Source: Sulfurimonas sp. HSL1-2 (lineage in GTDB: Bacteria; Campylobacterota; Campylobacteria; Campylobacterales; Sulfurimonadaceae). From it: 64,000 nt of DNA. Within the stretch, counting starts at the first letter, position 1. Every line of letters begins with the position of its first letter. Positions 1-9,487 of this stretch are shown piece after piece. The notes below the pieces were generated by a model, which had not been told where the DNA came from, searched no databases, and worked only from the letters and a program-made list of their open reading frames with translations. Made by a program: the position numbers and the translations under genes. Location: assembly GCF_039645565.1 (NCBI RefSeq), contig NZ_CP147914.1, positions 1,609,573 to 1,673,572 of the forward strand, written 5' to 3'.

Positions 1-153
1 TCGTCTTTGCCCTGCCCGTTGTGCCTTTCCTGGGTGCACTTTTTTTCCGCTGCTGCGCCATTCCGATCCCTCATGATTCTAATCGGCACATTGTAATAAG
101 AATCGGATAACAGGGCGGTTAACAGGGCATCATGCCATCTGTCCGGGCTTCGT
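1..153. other. Window edge, no confident gene
   Basis: A + strand frame entering from the left edge stays open to a TAA at 108-110. Its 35 codons are hydrophobic at first (FALPVVPFLGALFF) and could be the tail of a membrane protein that begins outside the window. It is too short to support. The rest of the stretch, up to the end of the small leftward gene, shows nothing recognisable. Confidence 0.2.
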
Positions 154-366
154 TCACTCCTCTTTGCGGCCGATCTGGATATCCTGACCGTCCCACTTCG
201 TGTGCAGCCGGTATTCGTCAGCCAACTCCCTGATGCGCATCACCTCCAGTACCCCCTGGGGGTCCATGGAAATCGCTTTGAGCACTATCGTTCCTTCGCT
301 TGGTTCTTGAAGCGCATGATAATGCCAGTTTATCGCCGACAGTTTTGTATACAGTTCCTGTATCAT
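154..366 (-). CDS. Small hypothetical protein, 70 aa
   Basis: I do not recognise this protein. It is charged and soluble, with no signal peptide or membrane segment. The ATG at 366 is chosen over the GTG two codons upstream because an AAGGGG ribosome-binding site lies five bases before it. A TTGATG-N17-TATAAT promoter sits just upstream, which supports a real transcript. It is divergent from the Kef antiporter gene. The C-terminal part (EYRLHTKWDGQDIQIGRKEE) ends in a charged tail. No function is assigned. Confidence 0.55.
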   Translation of the reverse strand: MIQELYTKLSAINWHYHALQEPSEGTIVLKAISMDPQGVLEVMRIRELADEYRLHTKWDGQDIQIGRKEE

Positions 367-399
367 CAGCACCCCTTTCTCATTTCATATCTATAGTGC

Positions 400-430
400 A
401 TTATAGTTTGATTTGATTAATACATCAAAT
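400..430 (-). promoter_or_regulatory. Promoter with inverted repeat for the small leftward gene
   Basis: On the minus strand, TTGATG (423-428) is followed after 17 bp by TATAAT (400-405). A perfect 7-bp inverted repeat, ATTTGAT-N6-ATCAAAT (411-430), covers the -35 and spacer, the position of a repressor operator. The promoter match is seen; the operator role is inferred. Confidence 0.55.
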
Positions 431-470
431 TATTTTGCAACTAATACTAACCAATCACATCCCTCTCTTC

Positions 471-490
471 AGGAAGTGTTCCTTTTTTTT
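471..490 (+). terminator. Rho-independent terminator-like hairpin
   Basis: AGGAA, a GTG loop and TTCCT form a 5-bp stem followed by seven more T residues on the + strand. No + strand gene ends nearby. It may end read-through from outside the window, an unseen small RNA, or lie in the leader of the downstream antiporter gene. Confidence 0.45.
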
Positions 491-581
491 ACATCTCATT
501 ACGCTCCATCATACATATTAGTGCTCCATTTTTATGCATCAGCACCGGAGATTTAAAACAAATCCGGCCTATACTTTCAGC

Positions 582-2201
582 ATGGATCAATTACTTTTAG
601 CTATTTTTCTGACCCTCGCCATCGCCGCGGTGCTGAGTATTCTGCTCAAACGTCTGGGGATCTCGCACCTCATCGGCTATATCCTAACCGGGACGATTAT
701 CAGCTATCTGTTCGGTTTCAACGGCCTGAGTATTCTCACCCTCGACGTCATCGGCGAATTCGGGATCGTCTTTTTGATGTTCACCATCGGTCTGGAGCTG
801 AGCCTGGGGCGAATCAGGAGTATGAAAGAGATTCTGCTGACCAACGGACTGCTGCAGGTGGGCCTCAGCGTCATCGTCATATTTGCCCTCGCCTACTTTA
901 TCTTTGCCCTTGACTTTAATACGGCGCTCATCGTCGCTCTGGCCTTTTCGCTCTCGTCGACGGCCATCGTACTCACCTACCTGAAACAGTCCAAGGACAT
1001 CCTGACCCCTTACGGGCAGATCTCGATGGGAATCCTCGTCTTCCAGGATCTCGCCGTGATCCCGATCCTGCTGCTGATCAGTTTTCTCTCCAACCATGAC
1101 CTCTCCATCGGTGAAGTGCTTCTCAAAACTGCCTTTTCGGCGGCCATCGTCATCGCCGTTATGTTCACGGTCGGCGCGAAGAGCGTCAACGCCCTCCTGA
1201 AGTTTTCGGCGCGGACGGAACTGGACGAACTGTTTCTCGGCGCTGTCTTCGCCATCGTCATCGGGACCTCCCTGCTCGCCCACGGCATGGGCTTTACCTA
1301 CTCGCTGGGGGCCTTCATCGCCGGGATGATCATCGCCGACACCGACTACAGCGTCAAAGTCGAATCGGACATCGCCAGTTACCGTGACCTGCTGCTGGGG
1401 ATCTTTTTTTTCGGGGTCGGGACGAAAATAGACCTGCTCTATTTCCTGCAGCATATCCATCTCATCCTTTTCGTCTTTGTCCTGGCGATGCTTTTCAAAG
1501 CCGTTGTCATCTATGCCATCATCCGACGCAACAACGACAAGAACACCTCCGCCAAGAGTGCCCTGGCCCTGGCCCAGATCGGCGAATTCTCCTTCGCCGT
1601 CTTCGCCCTGGCCGGCAGCGAAGGGCTGATCAGCAGCGAAGCCGCCAGCTTTCTCATCCTCGTGAGCGTCATCTCCATGATCCTCACCCCCCTCGTCGTC
1701 AACAACATCTACAAACTCTCCTCCTACTTTGAAAAAGAGTTTTACGAATCCGACGTCATCACCCCTATCGGGCGCAGCGGTCACATCGTCGTCGCCGGGT
1801 TTTCGACCCTGGGCAAGATCGTCTGCGCGGACCTCCAGGCCAGAGAGGTCTCTTTCATCGTGATCACCGACAACCTCAAACAGGTCCTGCATGCACGCAA
1901 ACTCGGTTACATGGCCTACTTCGGCCACCTCAACAAACGCCCCGTACTTGAATCGCTGAATGTGGACAGCGCCAAAGCCGTCATCCTGACGGTCAACAGC
2001 GAACACAACAAACGCCTGATCGGCGAAGCCGTCCGCGCCTTCACCAAGCACCCTGACATCATTATGAAGATCGACACCCCGCTCGAACGGCGCCAACTCC
2101 GCAGCATCGACGGTGCCCGTTTCATCGATGCCAGTTTTGAGGTCTCCAGCCTCCTCGTCGAAGAGGCGACCGCTTTGCCGTCATCCGGCACGACAAAGTA
2201 G
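582..2201 (+). CDS. Kef-type cation:proton antiporter (CPA2) with TrkA-N domain
   Basis: This is a predicted inner-membrane monovalent cation (K+ or Na+)/H+ antiporter. About the first 385 residues are a dozen hydrophobic helices typical of the Na_H_Exchanger/KefB family. A cytoplasmic RCK/TrkA-N domain follows, beginning at HIVVAGFSTLG, a Rossmann-type nucleotide-binding loop, and running to the C-terminus. The start at 582 (MDQLLLAIF) matches the family; an in-frame ATG at 534 would add 16 polar residues before the first helix. No strong ribosome-binding site is visible. The ion and the gating ligand cannot be read from sequence. Confidence 0.85.
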   Translation: MDQLLLAIFLTLAIAAVLSILLKRLGISHLIGYILTGTIISYLFGFNGLSILTLDVIGEFGIVFLMFTIGLELSLGRIRSMKEILLTNGLLQVGLSVIVIFALAYFIFALDFNTALIVALAFSLSSTAIVLTYLKQSKDILTPYGQISMGILVFQDLAVIPILLLISFLSNHDLSIGEVLLKTAFSAAIVIAVMFTVGAKSVNALLKFSARTELDELFLGAVFAIVIGTSLLAHGMGFTYSLGAFIAGMIIADTDYSVKVESDIASYRDLLLGIFFFGVGTKIDLLYFLQHIHLILFVFVLAMLFKAVVIYAIIRRNNDKNTSAKSALALAQIGEFSFAVFALAGSEGLISSEAASFLILVSVISMILTPLVVNNIYKLSSYFEKEFYESDVITPIGRSGHIVVAGFSTLGKIVCADLQAREVSFIVITDNLKQVLHARKLGYMAYFGHLNKRPVLESLNVDSAKAVILTVNSEHNKRLIGEAVRAFTKHPDIIMKIDTPLERRQLRSIDGARFIDASFEVSSLLVEEATALPSSGTTK

Positions 2202-2211
2202 CGGGCCGGTT

Positions 2212-2240
2212 TTGACAAGCGCGTCCGTTCGTTTTATAAT
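2212..2240 (+). promoter_or_regulatory. Consensus sigma-70 promoter for phzF pair
   Basis: TTGACA at 2212-2217 and TATAAT at 2235-2240 are both perfect hexamers with an ideal 17-bp spacer, about 32 bp before the GTG start of the PhzF-family gene. This predicts strong constitutive housekeeping transcription of the two-gene unit. Confidence 0.8.
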
Positions 2241-2271
2241 CTTGGATCAATGAAATCCGAAGGCCAGCCCC

Positions 2272-3051
2272 GTGACACTCCCCCTCTACCAGATCGATGC
2301 ATTTGCCGCACACATCTTCGAAGGCAACCCCGCCGCCGTCTGTCCGCTGGACGCTTGGCTCGATGACGAAACGATGCAGCATATCGCGGCGGAGAACAAC
2401 CTCGCCGAAACGGCTTTTTTCGTCCGGGAGACCCAGGGGTACCGTATCCGATGGTTTACGCCGACGACGGAAGTGGATCTCTGCGGACACGCGACGCTCG
2501 CCAGCGCACACGTACTTTTTGAACACCTCGGCTACAAAGGGGAGAAGCTCACTTTCGATTCGCGCAGCGGCCCGCTGCATGTCACCCGGACCGATTCGAT
2601 GCTCTCCCTTGATTTCCCTGCCGAACCGCCCCTCGCCGTTCCCGTACCGCCGGAGATCGTCAAGGCGTTCGGTAAACCGCCGGTCGAAGTCCTCAAAGCC
2701 AGCGACTATATCGTCGTCTTTCCCGACGGGGAGGAGCTGAGCGCACTCTCCCCCGATCTCGATGCGCTCCGCGCCCTGGACCTGCGCGGGGTCTGCATTA
2801 CGGCGCGCCATGACCGCTATGACTTTGTCAGCCGCTTCTTCGCACCCAACTTCGGCATCGACGAGGATCCCGTCACGGGTTCCGCCCATACCCAGCTGAC
2901 CCCCTACTGGGCCAAACGGCTCGGTAAAAAAAGGCTCTTCGCCAAACAGGTCTCGCCCCGCGGCGGCGAGCTGCGGTGCGAACTGGCCGGTCCCCGGGTT
3001 ATCATCTCTGGAGAGGCCGTCACCTACCTTCAGGGAAAGATCTCACTATGA
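2272..3051 (+). CDS. PhzF-family isomerase-like protein
   Basis: This belongs to the PhzF/YddE superfamily, a two-lobed diaminopimelate-epimerase-like fold. Visible family blocks are the N-terminal YQIDAFA and F-GNPAAVC, the catalytic-Glu region NNLAETAFF, the glycine motif DLCGHATLASAH, and the C-terminal DPVTGSAH. The length of 259 aa is normal. The start is GTG; an upstream ATG at 2250 is out of frame. Most PhzF homologues are not phenazine enzymes and none of the other phz genes are here, so the substrate is unknown. Its stop overlaps the next start (ATGA), so the two are translationally coupled. Confidence 0.85.
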   Translation: MTLPLYQIDAFAAHIFEGNPAAVCPLDAWLDDETMQHIAAENNLAETAFFVRETQGYRIRWFTPTTEVDLCGHATLASAHVLFEHLGYKGEKLTFDSRSGPLHVTRTDSMLSLDFPAEPPLAVPVPPEIVKAFGKPPVEVLKASDYIVVFPDGEELSALSPDLDALRALDLRGVCITARHDRYDFVSRFFAPNFGIDEDPVTGSAHTQLTPYWAKRLGKKRLFAKQVSPRGGELRCELAGPRVIISGEAVTYLQGKISL

Positions 3052-3674
3052 ACAGAACACTGACAGTGCACAGCGCTGTAAGCCTTGCACCGTTTTTACG
3101 CGCGTCGGAGTATATTGATTTCAGCCACCCGGCAGTCGTTTCCCTCGCCGCCGACCTTGCCGCAGGAGAGGAGACAAAAGAGGCGATCGTGAAAAGCTGC
3201 TTTGAATACGTCCGCGATGCGATCGCCCACACGGGCGACGCGGGCTGCGGGGTCTCGACTATCAAAGCCAGCGAGGTGCTGGAGCAGAAAACCGGCTGGT
3301 GCTATGCCAAGAGCCACCTCCTTGCCGCCCTGCTTCGCGCCAACGGTATCCCGGCGGCGCTCTGCTACCAGCGGCTCAGCTGCTCGGAGTACACGCCCGG
3401 GATCTACTGCCTCCACGGCCTGAACGCCGTCTGGCTCGAAGCGTATGGCTGGTACCGTATCGATGCGCGGGGAAACAGAGAGGGGATCGACGCGCAGTTC
3501 ACACCGCCCGTCGAACGTCTGGCCTTTGCACTCGGTGAAAACGACTATGACATTGAGGGACGTTTCGCCGAACCGCTGCCAGAGGTCATCGACGCGCTGC
3601 AGACCTACAAGCGCTACGAAGAAATGATCGGCCATTTCCCGGATATACGGCAGAGAGACGGTTCAGGGGACTGA
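3048..3674 (+). CDS. Transglutaminase-like cysteine protease domain protein
   Basis: This is a compact soluble protein of 208 aa with a transglutaminase-like (papain-fold) core. The catalytic triad is visible: Cys in TGWCYAKSHLL, His in YCLHGLNAVW and Asp in YRIDARGNREG. There is no signal peptide, so it probably acts in the cytoplasm. The ATG at 3048 overlaps the stop of the PhzF gene by four bases; further upstream starts would lie inside that gene. Family members include peptidases and amidases, and the substrate here is not known. It converges with the CCA-transferase homologue. Confidence 0.8.
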   Translation: MNRTLTVHSAVSLAPFLRASEYIDFSHPAVVSLAADLAAGEETKEAIVKSCFEYVRDAIAHTGDAGCGVSTIKASEVLEQKTGWCYAKSHLLAALLRANGIPAALCYQRLSCSEYTPGIYCLHGLNAVWLEAYGWYRIDARGNREGIDAQFTPPVERLAFALGENDYDIEGRFAEPLPEVIDALQTYKRYEEMIGHFPDIRQRDGSGD

Positions 3675-3681
3675 ACGGCGC

Positions 3682-4839
3682 CTAGGCGAAGAAGGTCCGC
3701 TTGACGATCTCAATGTTGTGCAGGTGCACATGCAGGGCAATGGCATTGGCGTCAGGCGTTTGCGGCTGGGCTTCGATCCACGCGTCGGGGCGGTAGGCAC
3801 TGATCGCGTCGAACGTCTTGAGCAGCGCCCTTTCCCAGATCTCGGGCCGGGGGGCATCCGTAAAACGCCCATGGTCATCGGCCCTTTTGAAACGTATGAG
3901 CGCTTCGAGCAGTGCGTCATCCTTGTTGAAACTCTCGAAGAAATCCGCGATCTGGTAGACGCTCATCTGGGGAAGCCGGGGAAGCTTGACATGGTTTTCA
4001 CTCAGGAAAAGAACCCGTTCTTTTATCGGTGCAGGCATCTGAAGATCGATCCGCGGTTCGATCTTGTCGGGATCCCCGTGGCGCGTACCGTTGCCGTAGG
4101 TGCGGAAACAGAAGGGCTTGGCGACGTCATGATACAGCGCAGTGAGCTTCAGCAGCGGCGCTTCGTTTTTCAGCTCACGGAGCACCATCATCACGTGGGC
4201 GAACAGCGAAGCTTCGCGGTGGTACTTCGTTCCCTCTTTAAAGGCCGTCATCGCGAAGATCGAGGGGAAAACAGCGTCCAGCACGCCCAGTTCGAAAAGG
4301 GTTTCGAAGAAGAGATGGGTCTCCGGAAGGGCAAGCACCTTTTCCACCTCTTCCCAGACCCGGTCGGGCTGCAGGGTTTCCAGCTCGTCCCGCATCCCGT
4401 AAACAAGGACCCGCGTCGAAGCATGAATATTCCAGCCGGTCCCGTAGGTCGCACGCAGCCGCGCCAGCCGCAGGACCCGCATGGGCTCCTCCGCGAACGC
4501 TTCTGTCGTATGGCGAAATATCCGCTTCTCGATATCTTCTCTGCCGTTAAAGGGGTCGATATAGAGACCTTCCTCTTCATCGTAGGCGACGGCATCAATG
4601 GTCAGATCCTGCCGCTTCAAAACCGCTTCGATGCCTGTCTCCAATCCTGAGACCTCCGCCAGCGTCAGTCTGCTGCCGTCGTCTCTTATAAAAAATGGAT
4701 GGGCATCTTCCACCTGCTCCAGATCTGCAAAATCTTCCGGCGCGTACCCTACGGCGACATACTCTTTCTGCGAGACCGCCCTGCCCATGAGCGCATCTCT
4801 GACCGCAGTGCCGACGAGGTAGATTTTCTTTTCGTGCAC
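3682..4839 (-). CDS. CCA-adding enzyme homologue with HD domain, altered catalytic site
   Basis: Overall this 385-aa protein aligns with bacterial class II CCA tRNA nucleotidyltransferases followed by an HD phosphohydrolase domain. GTAVRDALMGR at residues 10-20 corresponds to the usual GGAVRD block, KRQDLTIDAVAYD near 75-87 to the conserved RRDxTxNA block, and H215/HD237-238 to the HD metal site. However, the two metal-binding aspartates of the DxD motif (K-D-R-D-W in E. coli) read S-Q-K-E-Y here (Q24, E26), and the ARTE stretch is lost. Nucleotide transfer may therefore be absent while the HD domain remains. No other CCA gene lies in this window. Confidence 0.8.
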   Translation of the reverse strand: MHEKKIYLVGTAVRDALMGRAVSQKEYVAVGYAPEDFADLEQVEDAHPFFIRDDGSRLTLAEVSGLETGIEAVLKRQDLTIDAVAYDEEEGLYIDPFNGREDIEKRIFRHTTEAFAEEPMRVLRLARLRATYGTGWNIHASTRVLVYGMRDELETLQPDRVWEEVEKVLALPETHLFFETLFELGVLDAVFPSIFAMTAFKEGTKYHREASLFAHVMMVLRELKNEAPLLKLTALYHDVAKPFCFRTYGNGTRHGDPDKIEPRIDLQMPAPIKERVLFLSENHVKLPRLPQMSVYQIADFFESFNKDDALLEALIRFKRADDHGRFTDAPRPEIWERALLKTFDAISAYRPDAWIEAQPQTPDANAIALHVHLHNIEIVKRTFFA

Positions 4840-5078
4840 CTATCTCTCCTTCTTTGACGGATCATCACCCGATGCAAAATGCCTGTATCCGTCAACGACT
4901 TCGCATCGTTCGAACAGACAGTCACTGTAACCCGGTACCCGGCAGTGAACAATGGATGCCATTATATAAGAAAGAGAGGATCAAAATTGAAAGCGATGGT
5001 GTAATTTAGAGGCAGTCGCCCTGAATGCGTACTAGCGTACGCGTAGGGGTGCGCGGCGCAGGGGATGCGCTGCTGTTC

Positions 5079-6104
<1,026 letters not shown>

Positions 6105-6132
6105 TTAATCCCTTGAATTGTGGACGATCATG

Positions 6133-6179
6133 CCGTCTATCAGACGGTCCCCGCACCACAAAAAATTTTGCGCATTGTA
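6133..6179 (-). promoter_or_regulatory. ilvC promoter -10 and leader hairpin
   Basis: On the minus strand an extended -10, TGG-TACAAT (hexamer 6174-6179), lies about 75 bp before the ilvC ATG. The leader then carries a CCGTCT-loop-AGACGG hairpin (6133-6147). No -35 consensus, leader peptide or T-run was seen, so attenuation is not supported. Confidence 0.35.
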
Positions 6180-6296
6180 CCAAAAAGTCATGAAAGAGTA
6201 GTTTAGGCTCCGCTTAGGCCTTTGAAAACGGTGATTTCTTAATGGCCCCTCGCCCGCGGCATGCTAAAATTTCCGAAAAATTGCGGAAGAGAACGT

Positions 6297-6971
6297 ATGA
6301 AAAAATTCAACCTTGTCAAAGAGATCATCTCCATCGACAAACCGGCCATGATGGCCGCGGTCAACGGCGGGAAGCCCTTCGGCATCACGATCAGGGGGGA
6401 GATTCACTATCCCCCTTACGACACACGCAGCTGCTATATTTTCCAGGGCAGCGTCGAACGACCGGCACCCTCTGCCCTGATGCCGACCAAACCGAAAAGC
6501 CTTGCCGAACTGCTCGGCGGCAACATGCAGGTCGTCGAGGTCGAAGACCGCATCCTCATCAAAGCCGCGCGCAACTGGCAGGAGATCATCGGCTATAACG
6601 TCCGCCATGCGGACTATGACGATACGACCGGTGACGGCGTCGCCGAATTCACCGACAGCGAACTCGAGGAGATCGGGTGGCAGGCCACCGAGTTCGGTAT
6701 CAACTACCGTGAGCTCGTCGAATGCATCGAGGCGCAGTGTGACGGCACGCTGCTTTGTATCGAAAACGAGGGAGAAAACTACCACTTCAGCGGCATGGGC
6801 TTCATCGACGATCTGCCCTGTGCACGAAAGCAGTGTTTCGATCTCAGCGTCAAACGGATTACGCAAGTGCTCAATGAGGATGAAAGTTACCGCGGCGCCA
6901 CGCTCACGGACGACGAAGAGGAGGCACTGGCGTTCTTCGGGGTCACTGTCCCAGATAGCGTTGTAGAATAA
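6297..6971 (+). CDS. Conserved hypothetical protein, 224 aa
   Basis: I do not recognise a domain. The protein is soluble, with no signal peptide, and strongly acidic in the last third (DEDESYRGATLTDDEEE). The ATG at 6297 is chosen because GGAAGAG sits six bases upstream and an extended -10 (TGC-TAAAAT, 6262-6270) precedes it. There are four cysteines, two of them close together (LPCARKQCFD), possibly a metal or redox pair. The 3' end overlaps the 3' end of ruvX by 29 bp on the opposite strand, so transcripts converge. Confidence 0.7.
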   Translation: MKKFNLVKEIISIDKPAMMAAVNGGKPFGITIRGEIHYPPYDTRSCYIFQGSVERPAPSALMPTKPKSLAELLGGNMQVVEVEDRILIKAARNWQEIIGYNVRHADYDDTTGDGVAEFTDSELEEIGWQATEFGINYRELVECIEAQCDGTLLCIENEGENYHFSGMGFIDDLPCARKQCFDLSVKRITQVLNEDESYRGATLTDDEEEALAFFGVTVPDSVVE

Positions 6972-7332
6972 CCATCGCCGAGAGCGAATCGACGCGGCCG
7001 TCGCGCTTGTAGCGGATCTCGCCCTTCATCAGCGCTTCGGCTTCGAGGGAGCTGTCGCTCTCGTCCTGATAGGCGACGGGGCCGTCGAAATCGACGAGGT
7101 TCATGAAATGCGCGACGCGGCGGCGCATCTCCTCCTCGCTCGAACCGCCCATCGGAATCCCGACGACGACCTGTTTTATCCCCCACTCCGCGATGACATC
7201 TTTGACCGCCTGCGACGCCTGGTTTCGGTTTTTACGCTCGACGGCCGGCAGAGGGGTGACAATGGTGCCGTCCGCGCTGTAGGCCAGCCCGATCCGTTTG
7301 AGGCCGAGGTCGATCGCCAGTATCGGAAACAT
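6943..7332 (-). CDS. ruvX: RuvX/YqgF-type Holliday-junction resolvase-like nuclease
   Basis: This is an RNase H-fold protein of the YqgF family, linked in other bacteria to pre-16S rRNA 5' end maturation and Holliday-junction cleavage. The first Asp is in LAIDLGLKRIGLAYS, a glycine block is VVVGIPMGGSSEEE, the DE pair in YQDESDSSLEAEALM, and the last Asp in RVDSLSAMVILQRYL, so the active site looks complete. ATG at 7332 fits the family start; a GTG three codons upstream is possible. It is the last gene of the rpmH-to-ruvX leftward operon, 30 bp after mnmE. Confidence 0.85.
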   Translation of the reverse strand: MFPILAIDLGLKRIGLAYSADGTIVTPLPAVERKNRNQASQAVKDVIAEWGIKQVVVGIPMGGSSEEEMRRRVAHFMNLVDFDGPVAYQDESDSSLEAEALMKGEIRYKRDGRVDSLSAMVILQRYLGQ

Positions 7333-7362
7333 ACTTCCCACTGCTTACTGCGTACCGTACGC

Positions 7363-8706
7363 TTATTTGCCGAGGCAGAAGCTGCCGAACATCTTGTCGA
7401 GCATCTCTTCGTTGTCAAAGGGGCGGGTAATGGAGGCCAGTGCCTGGATCGCCTCGCCGACATGGAAAGAGAAGAGTTCCAGCTCCTGCTCCTCCAGCGG
7501 CATGAAGGCGTTGTCGATCGCACTCAGCGCCCCCCTCACGGCATCGGTCTGGCGCTGGGAGATGAGCATCGTCTCTTCGGAAACGTTCTGGTGGTCCATC
7601 CGGGACTGCAGCGCAGTAATCAGCGCCGACGTATCCTGCTTGCAGCTCATGTGGATCGGGGCGTAGCTGCGCAGCGGCGTCTCGTCGAAACGCTGCGGCA
7701 GGTCCGTTTTATTGAGGACGGCGATGAACTCCCGTTCCTCTTTATGGCTGTCCATCAGGGAGAGGATCGCTTTGTCCTCCCCATCAAGCGGACGGCTGCC
7801 GTCAAAGAGCGTGATGACGATATCGCTTTCGCTGACCGCTTCGATGGAGCGTTCGATCCCGATCCGTTCGATCTCGTCCCCGGCTTCGCGGATCCCCGCC
7901 GTGTCGACCATCCGGATGAGATGCGTGCCGATACGCACCTGCTCCTCGATCGTGTCGCGGGTCGTGCCCGCGATATCGCTGACGATGGCGCGGTTGTAGT
8001 CGAGCAGGCTGTTGAGCAGCGAGCTCTTGCCGACATTGGGTTTGCCGATGATGGCGACCTTGAAGCCCTGCATCAGTCCCCGCCGCCGTTCGCTGGACGC
8101 CAGGGTGCGGCGCAGTGCCACGGCGATCGCTTCGAGCTTTTTAATGATCTGGTCGACGAGGTCCTGCGGCAGGTCCTCCTCGGCGTAGTCGATGGAGACC
8201 TCCGAGTAGGCCAGGATTTCCAGCAGGGCATCGCGGTTGCCTTCGACGAAGGTCCGCAGCGACCCCTTCATCTGCTTGGCCAGGATCTTCGCGGCGTCTT
8301 CGCTCCGGGCTTCGATGAGCCGGGCGATCGCCTCCGCTTCGGTGAGGTCGATGCGGCCGTTCATGAAGGCGCGTTTGCTGAACTCGCCCGGCGTCGCCAG
8401 GCGCGCACCGCAGGCCAAAACGGCCTTCAGCACCTCTTCCGCGACGATCTGTCCGCCGTGACACTGGAGTTCGACGACGTCTTCGCCGGTGAAACTGCGG
8501 GGACCGCGGAAAAAGAGGACGATCGCTTCGTCGATGAGCTCGTTTCGGGGGTTATAGAGGGGGTAGAGATGGGCACGGCGGTCTTCGAGCGGGCGCTGTC
8601 CCGTCAGTTTCGATGCGACCGCCGTCGCCTGTTCGCCGCTGATGCGGATGATGGCGATGGAGCCGATGCCGTGGGCGGTCGCAATGGCGGCAATCGTATC
8701 GTTCAT
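7363..8706 (-). CDS. mnmE: tRNA modification GTPase MnmE
   Basis: MnmE works with MnmG to install the carboxymethylaminomethyl group on wobble uridine 34 of certain tRNAs. The N-terminal folate-binding domain (IAAIATAHGIGSIAIIRISG), helical domain and inserted G domain are all present. G1 is GKPNVGKSSL near residue 225, switch I has TTRD, and G3 is DTAGIRE. The protein ends in FCLGK, the C-terminal Cys motif required for modification. The length of 447 aa is normal. It sits two bases after jag, which supports co-transcription. Confidence 0.96.
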   Translation of the reverse strand: MNDTIAAIATAHGIGSIAIIRISGEQATAVASKLTGQRPLEDRRAHLYPLYNPRNELIDEAIVLFFRGPRSFTGEDVVELQCHGGQIVAEEVLKAVLACGARLATPGEFSKRAFMNGRIDLTEAEAIARLIEARSEDAAKILAKQMKGSLRTFVEGNRDALLEILAYSEVSIDYAEEDLPQDLVDQIIKKLEAIAVALRRTLASSERRRGLMQGFKVAIIGKPNVGKSSLLNSLLDYNRAIVSDIAGTTRDTIEEQVRIGTHLIRMVDTAGIREAGDEIERIGIERSIEAVSESDIVITLFDGSRPLDGEDKAILSLMDSHKEEREFIAVLNKTDLPQRFDETPLRSYAPIHMSCKQDTSALITALQSRMDHQNVSEETMLISQRQTDAVRGALSAIDNAFMPLEEQELELFSFHVGEAIQALASITRPFDNEEMLDKMFGSFCLGK

Positions 8707-8708
8707 GA

Positions 8709-9485
8709 TCAGTAGTTGTGGTAATCGTTGATGATGATGTATTTGCCGCCGTCCCGGGTGGTGCGGATGGCAACGTACTTGTCATGGTAACGGTCGCGCA
8801 GCTGCTTCAGCGCGATCTGCACGAGGACCCCGTCAAGGACGCGTGTCTGGGCATGGCCGTCACGGTCGATACTATCGAAGACCCCTGTCAGGTAGCGGGC
8901 GACGGACTCCTCCTGGTTCTGGAGGAACTCGGCGATTTCGAGGCGCAGCTGCAGCTGGTACTCGGCATTGATCCAGTTGAAGAGCATATAGGAGAGCGCT
9001 TTGTAGCGGTACCCCTCCTTGCCGATCAGCAGCGCCGCGTCTTCACCGTTGAACTCGACCAGGAGCGTATTGTCGTCGTAGACGGAAACGCGGATCGGTT
9101 CGAGCTTGAAGCAGATCGTCTCGAAGAGGGTGTTGAGCTTCATCTCCACCTCTTCGGCGATCGCTTCGAGATCGTCGTTATCCTCGATGTAGTGCTCCTC
9201 GTCCGCGTAGACCTCGGCGTATTCGCTGTCGTCGTCTTCGGGGTATACGATCGGTTCCGGTACCTCCGGTGCCGCTTCAGACGCGGTGAGCGCTGCTGCT
9301 TCCTCCGTCTGCTCTGCCGCCGCTTTCGGGCGGGCGACAATGACGGCCTGCTTGCGCAACAGGCCGAGGAAGCCTTTGCTCGGGTGCTGGACGACGACGA
9401 TGTCGAGCTCCGTCACCGAACAGCTGAAGTGCCTGGAAGCCTCGCTGTACGCCGCTTCAAGCGACGGCGCTTCGATCTTCTTCAT
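8709..9485 (-). CDS. jag: RNA-binding protein KhpB/Jag
   Basis: This is a Jag (KhpB, EloR) type RNA-binding protein, usually encoded right after yidC. The N-terminal Jag domain is recognisable (LEAAYSEASRHFSCSVTELD and KGFLGLLRKQAV). A long acidic linker rich in Asp, Glu and Tyr spans about residues 70-115. The KH-like segment follows (LIGKEGYRYKALSYMLFNWIN) and the C-terminal R3H-type region ends the protein. Its role in Campylobacterota is untested. It lies between yidC (two bases) and mnmE (two bases). Confidence 0.85.
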   Translation of the reverse strand: MKKIEAPSLEAAYSEASRHFSCSVTELDIVVVQHPSKGFLGLLRKQAVIVARPKAAAEQTEEAAALTASEAAPEVPEPIVYPEDDDSEYAEVYADEEHYIEDNDDLEAIAEEVEMKLNTLFETICFKLEPIRVSVYDDNTLLVEFNGEDAALLIGKEGYRYKALSYMLFNWINAEYQLQLRLEIAEFLQNQEESVARYLTGVFDSIDRDGHAQTRVLDGVLVQIALKQLRDRYHDKYVAIRTTRDGGKYIIINDYHNY

Positions 9486-9487
9486 GT

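Noticed and set aside
2272-3051. Phenazine biosynthesis
   Set aside because: PhzF homologues are widespread without phenazine production and no other phz gene is in the window.
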